DNA of 64,000 bases from Rhodanobacteraceae bacterium (GTDB taxonomy: Bacteria; Pseudomonadota; Gammaproteobacteria; Xanthomonadales; Rhodanobacteraceae), in the NCBI GenBank assembly GCA_030123585.1, contig CP126120.1, forward strand, positions 806,001 to 870,000. Reading direction: 5' to 3'. A model generated the notes under the pieces. It was not told where the DNA came from. It ran no database searches and was given only the letters and a program-made list of their open reading frames with translations. The position numbers and the translations under genes were made by a program. Positions 36,517 to 46,842 of the stretch are shown one piece after another (position 1 is the first letter of the stretch; each line of letters starts with the position of its first letter).

Positions 36517-38112
36517 TCACGCCAACAGACCGGCATCGCGCAGCCGCTTGCGCAGAGGGTCGAGCTTGCTTCCATAGCGATCCGCGCGTGCGGTGTTGCG
36601 CTGCAATGGCTGGCGCACCTGAGCGGCGCTGGGTGCGCTCAACACGGTGCGTTCGGTGCGATAAAACTCGAGGCAAGCTGGATCGAAGGGCAAGCCGCAG
36701 AAATCCAGCAAGCGCCTGACCGTCGGTTCCGGCTCGCTTACCAATGTCTCGTATTCGAGATCAAGGATGCGATCCGGCAATTTGTCGAGCCAGAAACGCG
36801 TCAGCCGCATGAAGTCGATGCAGTAATCGGCCATCTCATCAAGGTCGTAGGCGAACCCGGCGTCGCCCGTCAACCATTGCCGGTAGCAGGCAAGACAGGT
36901 CTCGAGCGGATCGCGCCGCACGACCACCACGCGCGCCGCCGGCAGCATGGCCAACGCCGGGCCTACCAGATACCAGGCCACGAGGTTCTTGTCGGTAAAA
37001 CGCGGTTTGCGTTCGCGCCAGCGGGCGGTGCGCACGAGGTATTCCCCGCCCAGGCGCCGCCAGTCCTGCGCGTTCGCATCAGGCACCCACAACGGGAATG
37101 CGATGTTGCGTCTCCGCGTTTCCGCATCGACCGTTTGCGGAAGATCCTTGATCTCGTTCGCGCCATTCACCAACGGGTGCGAAGCGAGAATCTGTTCGAC
37201 CAGCGTCGATCCGGAACGCGGAATGCTGACGATCAGGATCACTTCGCTGCCGAAGGCCGGGTCCGCCGATGGCGGGGGCACCCAGTTCGCCAACACCCGC
37301 AACATCGCTTCCACCCGGGCACGTTCACCCTGCGCGTTCCATCTTTCGAACCGGCGCCGTGAACCGTTGACCTGCGTGAACACGTCGAACGCTGCCGCGT
37401 AATCGCCCTGGTCTTCCAGCGCCTTGGCCAGTGCGAAACCGAGCATGTCGTGCTCTTCCGGCGTCCTGCCGCCACGCGCATAGGTGCGCTGCAGGCGTCC
37501 GGCATCCTCCGCATCGAATCGGACAGTGTTGAAATTCGCCAACCCGAACCAGGCATTTGCATTCTCGGGGTCACGACTCAACAAGCCTCGCAACTCCCCG
37601 ACCGCAAGCTCGACCCGGCCTATGCTCGCGTGTGCCCGCGCCAATTGCAGCCGCGCCTGGACATGCGCCGGGTCGATCGCCAGCACGTGCTCCAGCGCCT
37701 CGATCGCCTCCCCGGTATGCGCTTCGCGCTTCAGCGCTTCGCCCAGGTTGTACCAGGCCGATGTCGACTGCGGTGTCAGTTCGCAGGCACGACGCAAGTG
37801 GTCTATCGCTTCTTCGACCTTGCCCCGGTGGTACAAGGCAACACCGAAGCCGACGTGAAGATCGGCGTCGTTCGGCAACTCTGCCAACGCACGCCGGAAA
37901 AAGTCCGCCGCTCCTTCGTGGTTCCCGAGGTTCTGCGCCGCGATCCCCATCCAGCGCAGGGCTTCGGCGTTGCCGGGCGCCAACGCCAGCACGCTGGTCA
38001 CGGTGCGCATCGCGGCTTCGGCATCCCCCGATTGCGATTCCCTCTGCGCGCGTTTCAACAGCCGTGTAGCCACCGGCGAAAGCGGATTGGAATTGGTTCC
38101 TGCATTCGCCAT
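36517..38112 (-). CDS. TPR-sulfotransferase fusion, copy 1
   Basis: 531 residues. The N-terminal ~210 residues form about five TPRs (e.g. AWYNLGEALKREAHTGEAIEAL). The C-terminal sulfotransferase-3 domain has the 5'-phosphosulfate loop IPRSGSTLVEQIL near residue 295 and the 3'-phosphate region VVVRRDPLETCLACY near 385. These proteins are thought to transfer sulfate from PAPS to proteins or glycans; the acceptor is unknown. Paralogous to the gene at 42477-44078; the two flank the TonB-dependent receptor. Confidence 0.92.
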   Translation of the reverse strand: MANAGTNSNPLSPVATRLLKRAQRESQSGDAEAAMRTVTSVLALAPGNAEALRWMGIAAQNLGNHEGAADFFRRALAELPNDADLHVGFGVALYHRGKVEEAIDHLRRACELTPQSTSAWYNLGEALKREAHTGEAIEALEHVLAIDPAHVQARLQLARAHASIGRVELAVGELRGLLSRDPENANAWFGLANFNTVRFDAEDAGRLQRTYARGGRTPEEHDMLGFALAKALEDQGDYAAAFDVFTQVNGSRRRFERWNAQGERARVEAMLRVLANWVPPPSADPAFGSEVILIVSIPRSGSTLVEQILASHPLVNGANEIKDLPQTVDAETRRRNIAFPLWVPDANAQDWRRLGGEYLVRTARWRERKPRFTDKNLVAWYLVGPALAMLPAARVVVVRRDPLETCLACYRQWLTGDAGFAYDLDEMADYCIDFMRLTRFWLDKLPDRILDLEYETLVSEPEPTVRRLLDFCGLPFDPACLEFYRTERTVLSAPSAAQVRQPLQRNTARADRYGSKLDPLRKRLRDAGLLA

Positions 38113-38178
38113 GGCTTGAGATTCTTAATTTGCGGACGCCGCACTCCGCGGCACCAAATTATGCCAAAGCAACCGGGT

Positions 38179-38207
38179 AAAAAAACGCCGGGCACGAGGC
38201 CCGGCGT
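38179..38207 (-). terminator. Rho-independent terminator of the TonB-dependent receptor gene
   Basis: 9-bp stem ACGCCGGGC/GCCCGGCGT (38185-38193 with 38199-38207), loop ACGAG, followed on the minus strand by seven U. It lies 25 bp after the receptor stop, so the downstream sulfotransferase probably has its own promoter. Confidence 0.85.
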
Positions 38208-38231
38208 CTGAAAGTCAAGCGTCCGCATCAG

Positions 38232-39620
38232 TTACCAGTCGTAGGCCACGGTGAAGCGCACCGACCTGGGCGGATTCCATGCCTGTATGAGATCGTAGCC
38301 CGCGTTAGGCGAAGCGGTCGTGCCGTAACCGGACGCATACTGCAACGGCGTCTGGTTGTTGAACACGTTGAACACCGCGACGTTGAAGCTGAGCTTCTTG
38401 TCCGCCCACTTGGGCTGGTAGGTGACGTTGAGATCAAGATTGTGGCTCCATGGAGTGTGTCCGGTCGCTCCCGGAGGCGACGGCTGACCGCCGCACCAGT
38501 GGTATGCGGAACCATAGCCCAGCGGATCAGATTCGGGCTCGGGCCCGTAATGGCCCAGGCAGATCTTGGGATGGCCGGATGCGATGAACAGGTTGGCGCC
38601 GACCGTCCACTCCGGCGTCAGCGCATAGGCGCCATAGATCTTCAACTGGTGTTTCTGGCTGTTGAACTGCTCGCCGTACGACCACTCCATCAACTGGGCG
38701 AAGTCCCACTGTTCGGTGATTGAGACCGAACTGCCGCCCTGGCCGATCGCCGAGTCCACGGGCCCCTCGGTATTGCCGTATAGCCTCGAAAACGTGTAGT
38801 CGACCTTCGCGAACCACTTGCCGTCCCACGGGTGCTCCAACGAGAAGTTGAGTGCGTAGTACTTGCGGATCGGCTTGCGGTCGAAACCCTGCTGGGCCAT
38901 GGTGACCGTGACAGGCACCAAACCGCCACTCGGAGTCCCCACCATGAGGATTTGGGTCTCGCCCGGGTTGATGAGCACCGCACCCTGAGTGTAGGTGGTG
39001 CAGTTGGCGGGGGTGAGCCATGAGTACCCTTCCGCGAGTCCCGCCGCGCACATCCGGGGCTGGTCGTCCCAGTCGTCCAGGATCCGGCCCATCCTCTGAT
39101 AGACGCCATTGGCCCCGAAGACCAGGGGGATGTCGTCGAAGTGGAACATCTTCTGCATGCCCAGCACGAAGTTGTCGGAATACTCAGCCTTGACGTTCGC
39201 AGCCGCCACCGTGCGCGGATCCAGGGGTTCGCCGTATTCGTTGTTGGCCGACACGCCGCTCGCCGGATTTTCCGGGATCGGCGTCAACCCCGTCGGGATG
39301 CCGGTCGCCGGATCGATACCCGAATACGTGAAGTACTGGTTGGTGTAGGTCGAGGCCCCTGCACCACGCAATGCAACGGCAGCAGGCAGCGCAAGGTAGT
39401 AACGTCCGGCATTGCCGAATACCTTCAGCGAAGAGTCGCCGAACACATTCCAACTGAAGCCGATGCGCGGCGCCCACTGCGGCTTGGTCAAGCGGATGTA
39501 GGGCTGTCCCGACGGGTTGTAGTTGATGAACTGGTCGTTGCGCAAGCCCAGGTTCAGCAGGAAGTTCGGTGTGATCTGCCAGTCGTCCACGATGTACTGG
39601 GCGCGTTGCGTCACGCGCAC
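38232..39620 (-). CDS. TonB-dependent receptor, C-terminal part (frameshifted)
   Basis: 462 residues from the first available in-frame start. It holds the C-terminal half of the outer-membrane barrel, beginning QRAQYIVDDWQITPNFLLNLGLR and ending VRFTVAYDW with an aromatic terminus. It continues the protein encoded at 39641-41395 in the neighbouring frame: codons upstream of this start still read like barrel sequence back to a six-G run at 39687-39692. Alone it lacks a signal peptide and plug, so it would not work as a receptor. Confidence 0.85.
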   Translation of the reverse strand: MRVTQRAQYIVDDWQITPNFLLNLGLRNDQFINYNPSGQPYIRLTKPQWAPRIGFSWNVFGDSSLKVFGNAGRYYLALPAAVALRGAGASTYTNQYFTYSGIDPATGIPTGLTPIPENPASGVSANNEYGEPLDPRTVAAANVKAEYSDNFVLGMQKMFHFDDIPLVFGANGVYQRMGRILDDWDDQPRMCAAGLAEGYSWLTPANCTTYTQGAVLINPGETQILMVGTPSGGLVPVTVTMAQQGFDRKPIRKYYALNFSLEHPWDGKWFAKVDYTFSRLYGNTEGPVDSAIGQGGSSVSITEQWDFAQLMEWSYGEQFNSQKHQLKIYGAYALTPEWTVGANLFIASGHPKICLGHYGPEPESDPLGYGSAYHWCGGQPSPPGATGHTPWSHNLDLNVTYQPKWADKKLSFNVAVFNVFNNQTPLQYASGYGTTASPNAGYDLIQAWNPPRSVRFTVAYDW

Positions 39621-39640
39621 GCTCGCGGCATTGGTGAAGA

Positions 39641-41395
39641 TCAGCTTGTCGACGTAGTACCCACCGGCACCGTCGGGATTGGAGTTGGGGGGCCGGCGTA
39701 AGGCGGATCATTGATGTTGTCGCAACACCCTCCGATGATCGGTGTGCCGGGGTCGCCAACACCGTAGTACCACCCGTAGCCCGGGCCGGTGTCGATGCTG
39801 CCATCATCTTTGTCACTGGTGGTGATGTTGTCGATGCCGACCTGGATGTCATGCGTACCCAGGAGGTTCCAAGGCAATTTCCAGTCCAGGCTCAGCCGGT
39901 AGTTCATGATGCTGTCGCGATGGGCCGGATCGGTCATCGTGAGATGGGCTTGCGTATTCGTGATGCCGCTGGAGGGCGTGCCGGGCGGCCAGAACGCCGG
40001 ATTCTGGTAACTCGCGCTGCCGATATGCGGCAGGGCCGGATCGAAGCCGGGGAATGCAGGTTGCTGGAGACCATACTCGCCGTGCATCTTGCCGAACATG
40101 GCGTGCAAGGTGAGGTTGTCGGTGATGTAGGACGTGTAATTCGCGACCCACACCCGGAAGGTGTTCTTGGAAGTCTGCTGGAGGTGGTCGAAACTGCCGT
40201 CCTTCAGCGTGGTGTAGTCAAAGTTGTAGCTCGCGCCCCACAGCTTGTTGGAATTCTGCACGCCGGTCAGCGTCAGGTAGTTGCTGTCGTTGATGTTCCA
40301 GTTCAACTTGGCGTAGATTTTCGGCTGGTGGCGGGTGTAGTAGGTGTCGTAACGCGTATCCACGGTGTTGTAGTGGCTGTCATCCTGCTCCGCGCCGAGA
40401 AAGAAGAACAGCTTGTCCTTGACGATCGGCCCGCTGACGTAAGCGTCGTAAATGGTTTCTGCCGAACTCTGGGCTTTGCGATAGCGATAAAGGTCACCGG
40501 CGTATTGGCCCGGATTGGGGTTCGTTATCTGCCCCGGATACAATGGGTTGTTCCAGTACGCATTCACGTAATCGCTCTGCAGTTTCGCCGGCTGCCACGA
40601 GGCAGCCGCGCCGAAATGCCACTCGTTGGAACCGCTCTTGCCGATCTGGTTGATCACGCCGCCGATCGATCGGCCGTATTTGGCGCCGTATCCAGTGGTG
40701 AAGGTTTGCTGCTGCTCGATCGCACCGTACGGCAGAGCAATGCCACCCTGTCCGGTCAGGGCGTCGGTCGAGTTCATGCCGTCGATGTAGTAGGCATTTT
40801 CGGCAATCGACGCGCCGCCGAACACCAGGAACGGCGTTCCGAGCGGGCCAGTTCCCAAGAGCGGGGAACCCGCGGTCACGCCCGGCGCCAGCAGCGCGAT
40901 GTTTTCAGCCGTGTGCGCCAACGGCAATTGCTGCAACTGCTTGGCCGTGATCGTGGTGACCTGGTTGGTGGTGGTCACGTCGATCGGCGGGATGGAATTG
41001 GCCGTCACCGTGATCGCGGACAGGGTCTGCGTTGCGGTCCCGGACGAGGCGAAGTCCACCGCCACCGCGCCCGCCGCCACCGGGCTGACGTCGGATTTGC
41101 TTTGTACGACCTTGCCGTTCTGCAGCAGCGACACCGTGTAGGTGCCGACCGGCAGGTCGATCGAATACCGGCCGGATGGGCCGACCGTGATGGTACGGTT
41201 GAAACCGGCGCCGCCGGTGATCTGGATGGTTTCTCCGGATGCAACCGGGACCGTTCCGTAAATCGTGCCGGTGGTGGCCTGCGCGTATGCGCCGCCGGTG
41301 AACGCCAACGCGATGGAACCGCCGATTGCCAAGGCCAGCGCCTTGCGCTGGAATACGTTGCTGCGGCGCGAAGTGCGCCGAGACCTGTTGCTCAT
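39641..41395 (-). CDS. TonB-dependent receptor, N-terminal part (Oar-like, frameshifted)
   Basis: 584 residues: a long signal peptide (LALAIGGSIALAFTGGAYAQA), a CarboxypepD_reg-like beta-sandwich (~40-115, GRYSIDLPVGTYTVSLLQNG), the plug domain (AENIALLAPGVTAG, YYIDGMNSTDALTGQGG, YGAKYGRSIGGVINQI) and the first barrel strands. It ends in out-of-frame residues PIPTVPVGTTSTS; one added C in the minus-strand C6 run (39687-39692) restores reading into 38232-39620 and a receptor of about 1054 residues. GGGGAGG precedes ATG 41395. A weak promoter (TTGCAT 41574-41569, 17 bp, TAGGGT 41551-41546) may serve it. Confidence 0.88.
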   Translation of the reverse strand: MSNRSRRTSRRSNVFQRKALALAIGGSIALAFTGGAYAQATTGTIYGTVPVASGETIQITGGAGFNRTITVGPSGRYSIDLPVGTYTVSLLQNGKVVQSKSDVSPVAAGAVAVDFASSGTATQTLSAITVTANSIPPIDVTTTNQVTTITAKQLQQLPLAHTAENIALLAPGVTAGSPLLGTGPLGTPFLVFGGASIAENAYYIDGMNSTDALTGQGGIALPYGAIEQQQTFTTGYGAKYGRSIGGVINQIGKSGSNEWHFGAAASWQPAKLQSDYVNAYWNNPLYPGQITNPNPGQYAGDLYRYRKAQSSAETIYDAYVSGPIVKDKLFFFLGAEQDDSHYNTVDTRYDTYYTRHQPKIYAKLNWNINDSNYLTLTGVQNSNKLWGASYNFDYTTLKDGSFDHLQQTSKNTFRVWVANYTSYITDNLTLHAMFGKMHGEYGLQQPAFPGFDPALPHIGSASYQNPAFWPPGTPSSGITNTQAHLTMTDPAHRDSIMNYRLSLDWKLPWNLLGTHDIQVGIDNITTSDKDDGSIDTGPGYGWYYGVGDPGTPIIGGCCDNINDPPYAGPPTPIPTVPVGTTSTS

Positions 41396-42064
41396 CAGAA
41401 AGCCTCCCCAACGGGTTCAACCATTGGTGCGGCAACAGAAATCGCCTCTCCCCAGAACGATTCAGCCGACCGCACCCGAATGCTTTCGGCGGCCCCAAGG
41501 TCGTCGGAAGCGGTCTGCGCTGCCCCTCGTTGCAGTGCGTGGGCGACCCTAACTCCGATTTAACGGAAATGCAAGCATCGATTCACACTGCCGCCCGCAA
41601 AAGAACACAAACCTGTGTCGGGCCTTTCGACTGGTGGCAAGGCTTGTCGGTGCTTCGGTTTGGAATTTCGGTGCGCTTGTCCGAAAGGCACGGAGGAGCC
41701 TGAGACGACAAGATGCCCCGCATGAGACCGGTGCGGCAAGGTGATCAGCGCTCGGACGTCAAACAGAAGAGAAGCGGCACGCTCGGTGCTTGTCATCCGC
41801 GTGGCGCAGACTGCGGAGCGATTGGATGGCTCGCCTGGTTTTCTGCTTGCTGCGCGGCAACGGACCCTCGGCGTAGCGTGCCACCACGTCTGCGGGCGTC
41901 AACGTTTGATGGGCTTGTTCGGTCGCCACGAATACCGGGCGGTTATCGTCATGACATGGAGGCATGGTAGTTCCAGCACAGTTCTGGTTCAGGGTCGTGT
42001 CGTTCGGTTCTTCGCCCGGATCGAGCGCACCACGTCACGCGTCAGCTTCGGCAGCCGCCAACTT
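41396..42064. other. 669-bp region without a convincing gene
   Basis: Upstream region of the TonB-dependent receptor up to the 3' end of brnA. It holds the receptor's ribosome-binding site and a possible promoter at 41546-41574. Open frames of 60-200 codons exist on both strands, but they overlap one another, lack ribosome-binding sites and show no motif I recognise. It may contain decayed sequence. Confidence 0.5.
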
Positions 42065-42349
42065 TTACAGTGCGAAGCGTTCGCGCAAAATGCGGTTGGC
42101 ACGTGTCTGCCAGCCGGGACCGGTGGCCTTCAGGACGGCCAGCAAATCAGGGTCGAGCCGAAGCTTGACGGCCACTTTGGTGACATCCGCCTTGGGGCGG
42201 CCACGGCGCACCGCGGCGCCGTACTCGGCACGCGTGACCACCCGATTGCCAATCATGGGTGTGGCGCGCTCGAAAAACGCGTCGGTCAGTTCCGGTGCAT
42301 CATCGGGGTCGACCCAGCGCTTGCGCATGTTTTTTGATTTCGCGGTCAT
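42065..42349 (-). CDS. brnA: BrnA family antitoxin
   Basis: 94 residues. The C-terminal half TKVAVKLRLDPDLLAVLKATGPGWQTRANRILRE is the ribbon-helix-helix-like DNA-binding part of BrnA. The N-terminus NMRKRWVDPDDAPELTDAFFERA is the toxin-neutralising part. BrnA normally binds and represses with the RNase toxin BrnT, encoded just upstream and overlapping. Here the upstream brnT is shortened (42300-42443), so the antitoxin seems to be an orphan. An ATG seven codons in is an alternative start. Confidence 0.88.
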   Translation of the reverse strand: MTAKSKNMRKRWVDPDDAPELTDAFFERATPMIGNRVVTRAEYGAAVRRGRPKADVTKVAVKLRLDPDLLAVLKATGPGWQTRANRILRERFAL

Positions 42350-42443
42350 TGGCTTTCCTCATGCTGATGATGCGGCGGGCGGAGTCGAGGCCGCACGCGG
42401 CCAGCGTCCTGGCACGTTGGCCGGGATTGAACGCCATTTCCAC
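42300..42443 (-). pseudogene. brnT toxin remnant with internal deletion
   Basis: A 47-codon frame from GTG 42443 (or ATG 42437) to a TGA at 42300. It reads MAFNPGQRARTLAACGLDSA, which fits a BrnT N-terminus (FDPAK-x-x-x-NL-x-x-(H/R)G-x-x-F), joined directly to RIISMRKANDREIKKH, the usual BrnT C-terminus. About 45 residues of the RelE-like core, including the catalytic region, are missing without loss of frame. It overlaps brnA by 50 bp, as intact pairs do. Confidence 0.7.
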
Positions 42444-42476
42444 CGGCATTTATCGTGCCCCCAACAATTCATCTCA

Positions 42477-44078
42477 TCAAGTGTCCGGACCCGAGATGGG
42501 TGCCGCCACCAGCCCCGCCTCGCGCAGACGCTGGCGCAGTCCATCCAGCAGATGGCCGTAACGCGGTGCCCGCGACGTATCGCGCCGCAACGGCTGCCGC
42601 ACCTGCGCGGCGCTGGCGGCGCTGATGACCGTGCGCCGCGTCTGGTGAAAGGCGAGACAAGCCGGATCAAACGACAGGCCGCAGAAATCGAGCAGGCGAC
42701 GGATGACGGTTTCGGGGTCGGCCAGCAGCGCTTCGTATTCGAGGTCGAACACGCGATCCGGGAACCGCTGCAGCCAGAACCGTGTGAGGCGAACGAAATC
42801 GATGCAGTAATCCGCCATTTCATCCAGGTCGTAGGCGAACTGGGTGCCGCTGGCGAACCACTGCCGGTAACAGGCCAGGCAGGTCTCGACGGGATCGCGG
42901 CGCACGATCACCACCCGCGCGGCCGGCAGCATCGCCAGTGCGGCGCCCACGTGTTTCCAGGTCGCCAGGTTCTTGTCGGTGAAGCGCGGTTTGTGCGCAC
43001 GCCAACGCGCGGTGCGCGCGAAATACTCGGTTCCGAGTCGCTGCCAGTCCGCGAGCGTTGCATCACGCACCCACTCGGGATACGGGCGCGCACGCCGCTG
43101 CGATTCGGCATCCAGTATCCAGGGCAAGTCGGTGATTTCATTGGCGCCTTCGACATCCGGGTGCGACGCGAGGATCTGCTCGACCAGGGTCGATCCCGAA
43201 CGCGGAATGCCCGCGATGAAGAGCACCTCGCCGCCCTGTTGTGGATCGCTCGGCGCTGGCAAGCCGGTCGAAAAAGCCCGTTCGATCGCGCCGACCAGTG
43301 CGCGATGTTGCGCCGCATCCCAGCGCAACCGCTGCCGCTGCAAATGGTTGGCCTGCCGCAGCACCTCGAACGATTCCCGATAGTCGCCCTGATCTTCCAG
43401 CGCCCGCGCCAGCGCGAATCCGAACAGCACGCGATCTTCCGCGGCCGTCGATGCCGCCTCGAAGCGTTGCCGCAGCAGCGCCACGTCTTCGCCGGAGAGC
43501 GGCACCACCTTCAGGTTGGCCAGCGCGAACCATGCATGCGCCTGGTCGGGGTGCATCTTCAGCAAGCCGCGCAACTCGGCCGACGCGGCATCGACCTGGC
43601 CGATGCTGGCCAGCGCGTCGGCCAGCGTCAGCCGCGCAGGGACATGCGAGGCATCGAGTTGCAAGGCGCGCCGCAAGGCTTCGATCGCCTCGTCCGTGCG
43701 CACCTGCAGCTTGAGCGCCTTGCCGAGGTTGTACCAGGCCGCCGCCACGCGCGGCGCCAGTTCGCACGCGCGTCGCAGCGCCGCGACCGCACCATCGACA
43801 TCGCCGGACTCGAACAGCGAGATGCCGAGTCCAGCGTGCAGCCTCGCATCCGCCTGCTGACTCGCAAGCGCCCTGCGGAAACACGCCACCGCGTCGCCGT
43901 GCCGGCCCTGCATCTGCGCCACGATCGCGGCCATGCCCAGCGCCGGGGCGCAATCGGGCGCACGCCGCAGGAGCGGGTCGAGGATGCGCGCGGCGGCATC
44001 GAACCTTTGGCGCGCCAACTCACCCTGCGCCTGTTGCAGCAGATCGCGAACATCGGGAGGCAGCGGTTGAACGGTCAC
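42477..44078 (-). CDS. TPR-sulfotransferase fusion, copy 2
   Basis: 533 residues with the same layout as the copy at 36517-38112: TPRs to about residue 210 (AWYNLGKALKLQVRTDEAIEAL), then a sulfotransferase with IPRSGSTLVEQILASHPDVEG near 296 and VVIVRRDPVETCLACYRQW near 387. Shared stretches such as FAYDLDEMADYCIDF and CLACYRQW show recent common ancestry. GTG start 44078 without a strong ribosome-binding site. Acceptor unknown. Confidence 0.92.
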   Translation of the reverse strand: MTVQPLPPDVRDLLQQAQGELARQRFDAAARILDPLLRRAPDCAPALGMAAIVAQMQGRHGDAVACFRRALASQQADARLHAGLGISLFESGDVDGAVAALRRACELAPRVAAAWYNLGKALKLQVRTDEAIEALRRALQLDASHVPARLTLADALASIGQVDAASAELRGLLKMHPDQAHAWFALANLKVVPLSGEDVALLRQRFEAASTAAEDRVLFGFALARALEDQGDYRESFEVLRQANHLQRQRLRWDAAQHRALVGAIERAFSTGLPAPSDPQQGGEVLFIAGIPRSGSTLVEQILASHPDVEGANEITDLPWILDAESQRRARPYPEWVRDATLADWQRLGTEYFARTARWRAHKPRFTDKNLATWKHVGAALAMLPAARVVIVRRDPVETCLACYRQWFASGTQFAYDLDEMADYCIDFVRLTRFWLQRFPDRVFDLEYEALLADPETVIRRLLDFCGLSFDPACLAFHQTRRTVISAASAAQVRQPLRRDTSRAPRYGHLLDGLRQRLREAGLVAAPISGPDT

Positions 44079-44156
44079 GCTTGGTGAGGTGTACCAGCCA
44101 TAGTGGATGCGAAGGGTACACCCGCGTCTTGCACGACACCGCGGCCGCGCTTCGCG

Positions 44157-45029
44157 TCACTCCAGCGTGGCGGCGATCCGGCCCACTTCGGCGAGCACGG
44201 CCTTGCGCGCAGCGACGTTCGTTGCATGAGTCATGCAGTACGCGGCGACCAACAGCGGCTTCCTGCCCGGCGGCCAGACAATCGCAATGTCGTTGTTCGC
44301 TCCCGTGCCATTGCCATCCCACTGACCGGTCTTGTCGCCGACTCGCCAACCGTTCGGCATTCCCGCGCGCAGCGACTGCAGTCCGGTCTGACAATCCACC
44401 AGCCAGCGCGTCAACCGCTCGCGCGACGCCGGCAGCAACACGTCATCGAGCAGCAGTTTCTGCATGTCGCCGAGCATCGCGTTCGGTGTGGTGGTGTCGC
44501 GCGGATTGAGTTCGGGTTCCATCCGGTCCAATACCGTGTGGAGGTCGCCGAGGCTGCGCGCGAATCCCGTCACCGCCGCAGGGCCGCCGACACGTGCGAT
44601 CAGCAAGTTCGCCGCGGTGTTGTCGCTCAGCGTGATCGCCGCCTCGCACAGTTCGGCGATCGTCATGCCGGGCGATCCCGCGTGCCGCTTTGTCACCGGC
44701 GCATAGTCGAGCAACACGTCCTTGCCGAACACGATGCGGCGGTCGAGTGCCTCATGGCCCTGATCGACCCGCTTCAATACCGCAGCGACCAGCAACAACT
44801 TGAAGGTGCTGCACATCAGGAAGCGTTCGTCGGCGCGATGGCCGACGCGCTTGCCGCTGCCGGTATCCAGCATCGCCACGCCCAATCGACCGCCGTGCTT
44901 GCGTTCCAGCATGGCGAGGCGTGCACCGGCGTTGTCCAGCGCGGGCTTGGCCGCGCCAGGACGCATGCGCCCCGCGGCCACCAAAACGCTGCCGAGGGCG
45001 ATCCCCTTCAACAACTCGCGACGATTCAT
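44157..45029 (-). CDS. Class A beta-lactamase
   Basis: 290 residues. The N-terminus [13 protein letters not shown] looks like a Tat signal (RRELLK). All class A motifs are present: S74-T-F-K77, S135-D-N137, E171-P-E-L-N175 (omega loop) and K233-T-G235. Cys73 stands directly before the catalytic serine, the place of Cys69 in carbapenemases, but the partner at standard position 238 is Trp (KTGQW), so that disulfide cannot form. Probably a chromosomal enzyme; the spectrum cannot be inferred. No divergent AmpR gene is adjacent. ATG 45029 was preferred over an upstream in-frame start. Confidence 0.95.
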   Translation of the reverse strand: MNRRELLKGIALGSVLVAAGRMRPGAAKPALDNAGARLAMLERKHGGRLGVAMLDTGSGKRVGHRADERFLMCSTFKLLLVAAVLKRVDQGHEALDRRIVFGKDVLLDYAPVTKRHAGSPGMTIAELCEAAITLSDNTAANLLIARVGGPAAVTGFARSLGDLHTVLDRMEPELNPRDTTTPNAMLGDMQKLLLDDVLLPASRERLTRWLVDCQTGLQSLRAGMPNGWRVGDKTGQWDGNGTGANNDIAIVWPPGRKPLLVAAYCMTHATNVAARKAVLAEVGRIAATLE

Positions 45030-45128
45030 CGATGGTCCTGCGCGGCAGCTGGCGGAATGGCGTACTTTGCCGGAAACCGTGCCGGCGCGCCTGTTGAAGG
45101 AGGGCACAGGCATGGCAGCGTCGCGCGT

Positions 45129-46199
<1,071 letters not shown>

Positions 46200-46383
46200 T
46201 CAAGAGGTCAAAGTCGAAAACCGGCCCATTGTGTTGGGGTCGGACGCGGCCGGTCCAACCCCGGGTTGCTGCATGCATGTGCTGCCGGAAGCGCGGACTT
46301 GCAACCCGCTGCATCGCCCCCATGTCGCACGCCGACCGACCGCAGGCCCGGCGCAAGCGCGGCCGCATCCGCAAAAGCCCTCC

Positions 46384-46842
46384 ATGTCCGACTATCGCAA
46401 GACCCCCGAAGCCATCGCCAGACTCACCCCGCTGCAGTACCGGGTGACGCAGGAGGCCGCGACCGAACGGCCCTTCGACAACGCCTTCAACGACCATCGC
46501 GAACCCGGCCTGTACGTGGACATCGTGTCGGGCGAACCGCTGTTCACGTCCCTCGACAAGTTCCAGAGCCACTGCGGCTGGCCGAGTTTCACGAAACCGG
46601 TCGATGCCGCCAACGTGGTCGCGAAGCGCGACCTGAGCCACGGCATGATCCGCACCGAAGTGCGTTCCAGACACGCCGACAGCCATCTGGGCCACGTGTT
46701 CGAGGATGGCCCGCGCGAGCGCGGCGGCCTGCGCTATTGCATCAACTCCGCGTCGCTGCGCTTCGTTCCGCTGGCCGATCTGGAGAAGGAAGGCTACGCG
46801 GAGTATCGTCATCTGTTCGACACCGAGGCATCGCAACCATGA
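46384..46842 (+). CDS. msrB: Peptide methionine (R)-S-oxide reductase
   Basis: 152 residues. Catalytic Cys119 in [18 protein letters not shown] and [10 protein letters not shown] are family signatures. The zinc-binding CxxC pairs of many MsrB proteins are absent, so this is the zinc-free form. The next gene, msrA, overlaps by 4 bp (ATGA), so both stereoisomers of oxidised methionine can be repaired from one transcript. Confidence 0.96.
   Translation: MSDYRKTPEAIARLTPLQYRVTQEAATERPFDNAFNDHREPGLYVDIVSGEPLFTSLDKFQSHCGWPSFTKPVDAANVVAKRDLSHGMIRTEVRSRHADSHLGHVFEDGPRERGGLRYCINSASLRFVPLADLEKEGYAEYRHLFDTEASQP

Noticed and set aside
41560..42337. Overlapping open frames of 60-200 codons upstream of the TonB-dependent receptor
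   Set aside because: They conflict with each other and with brnA, and none has a ribosome-binding site or recognisable motif.
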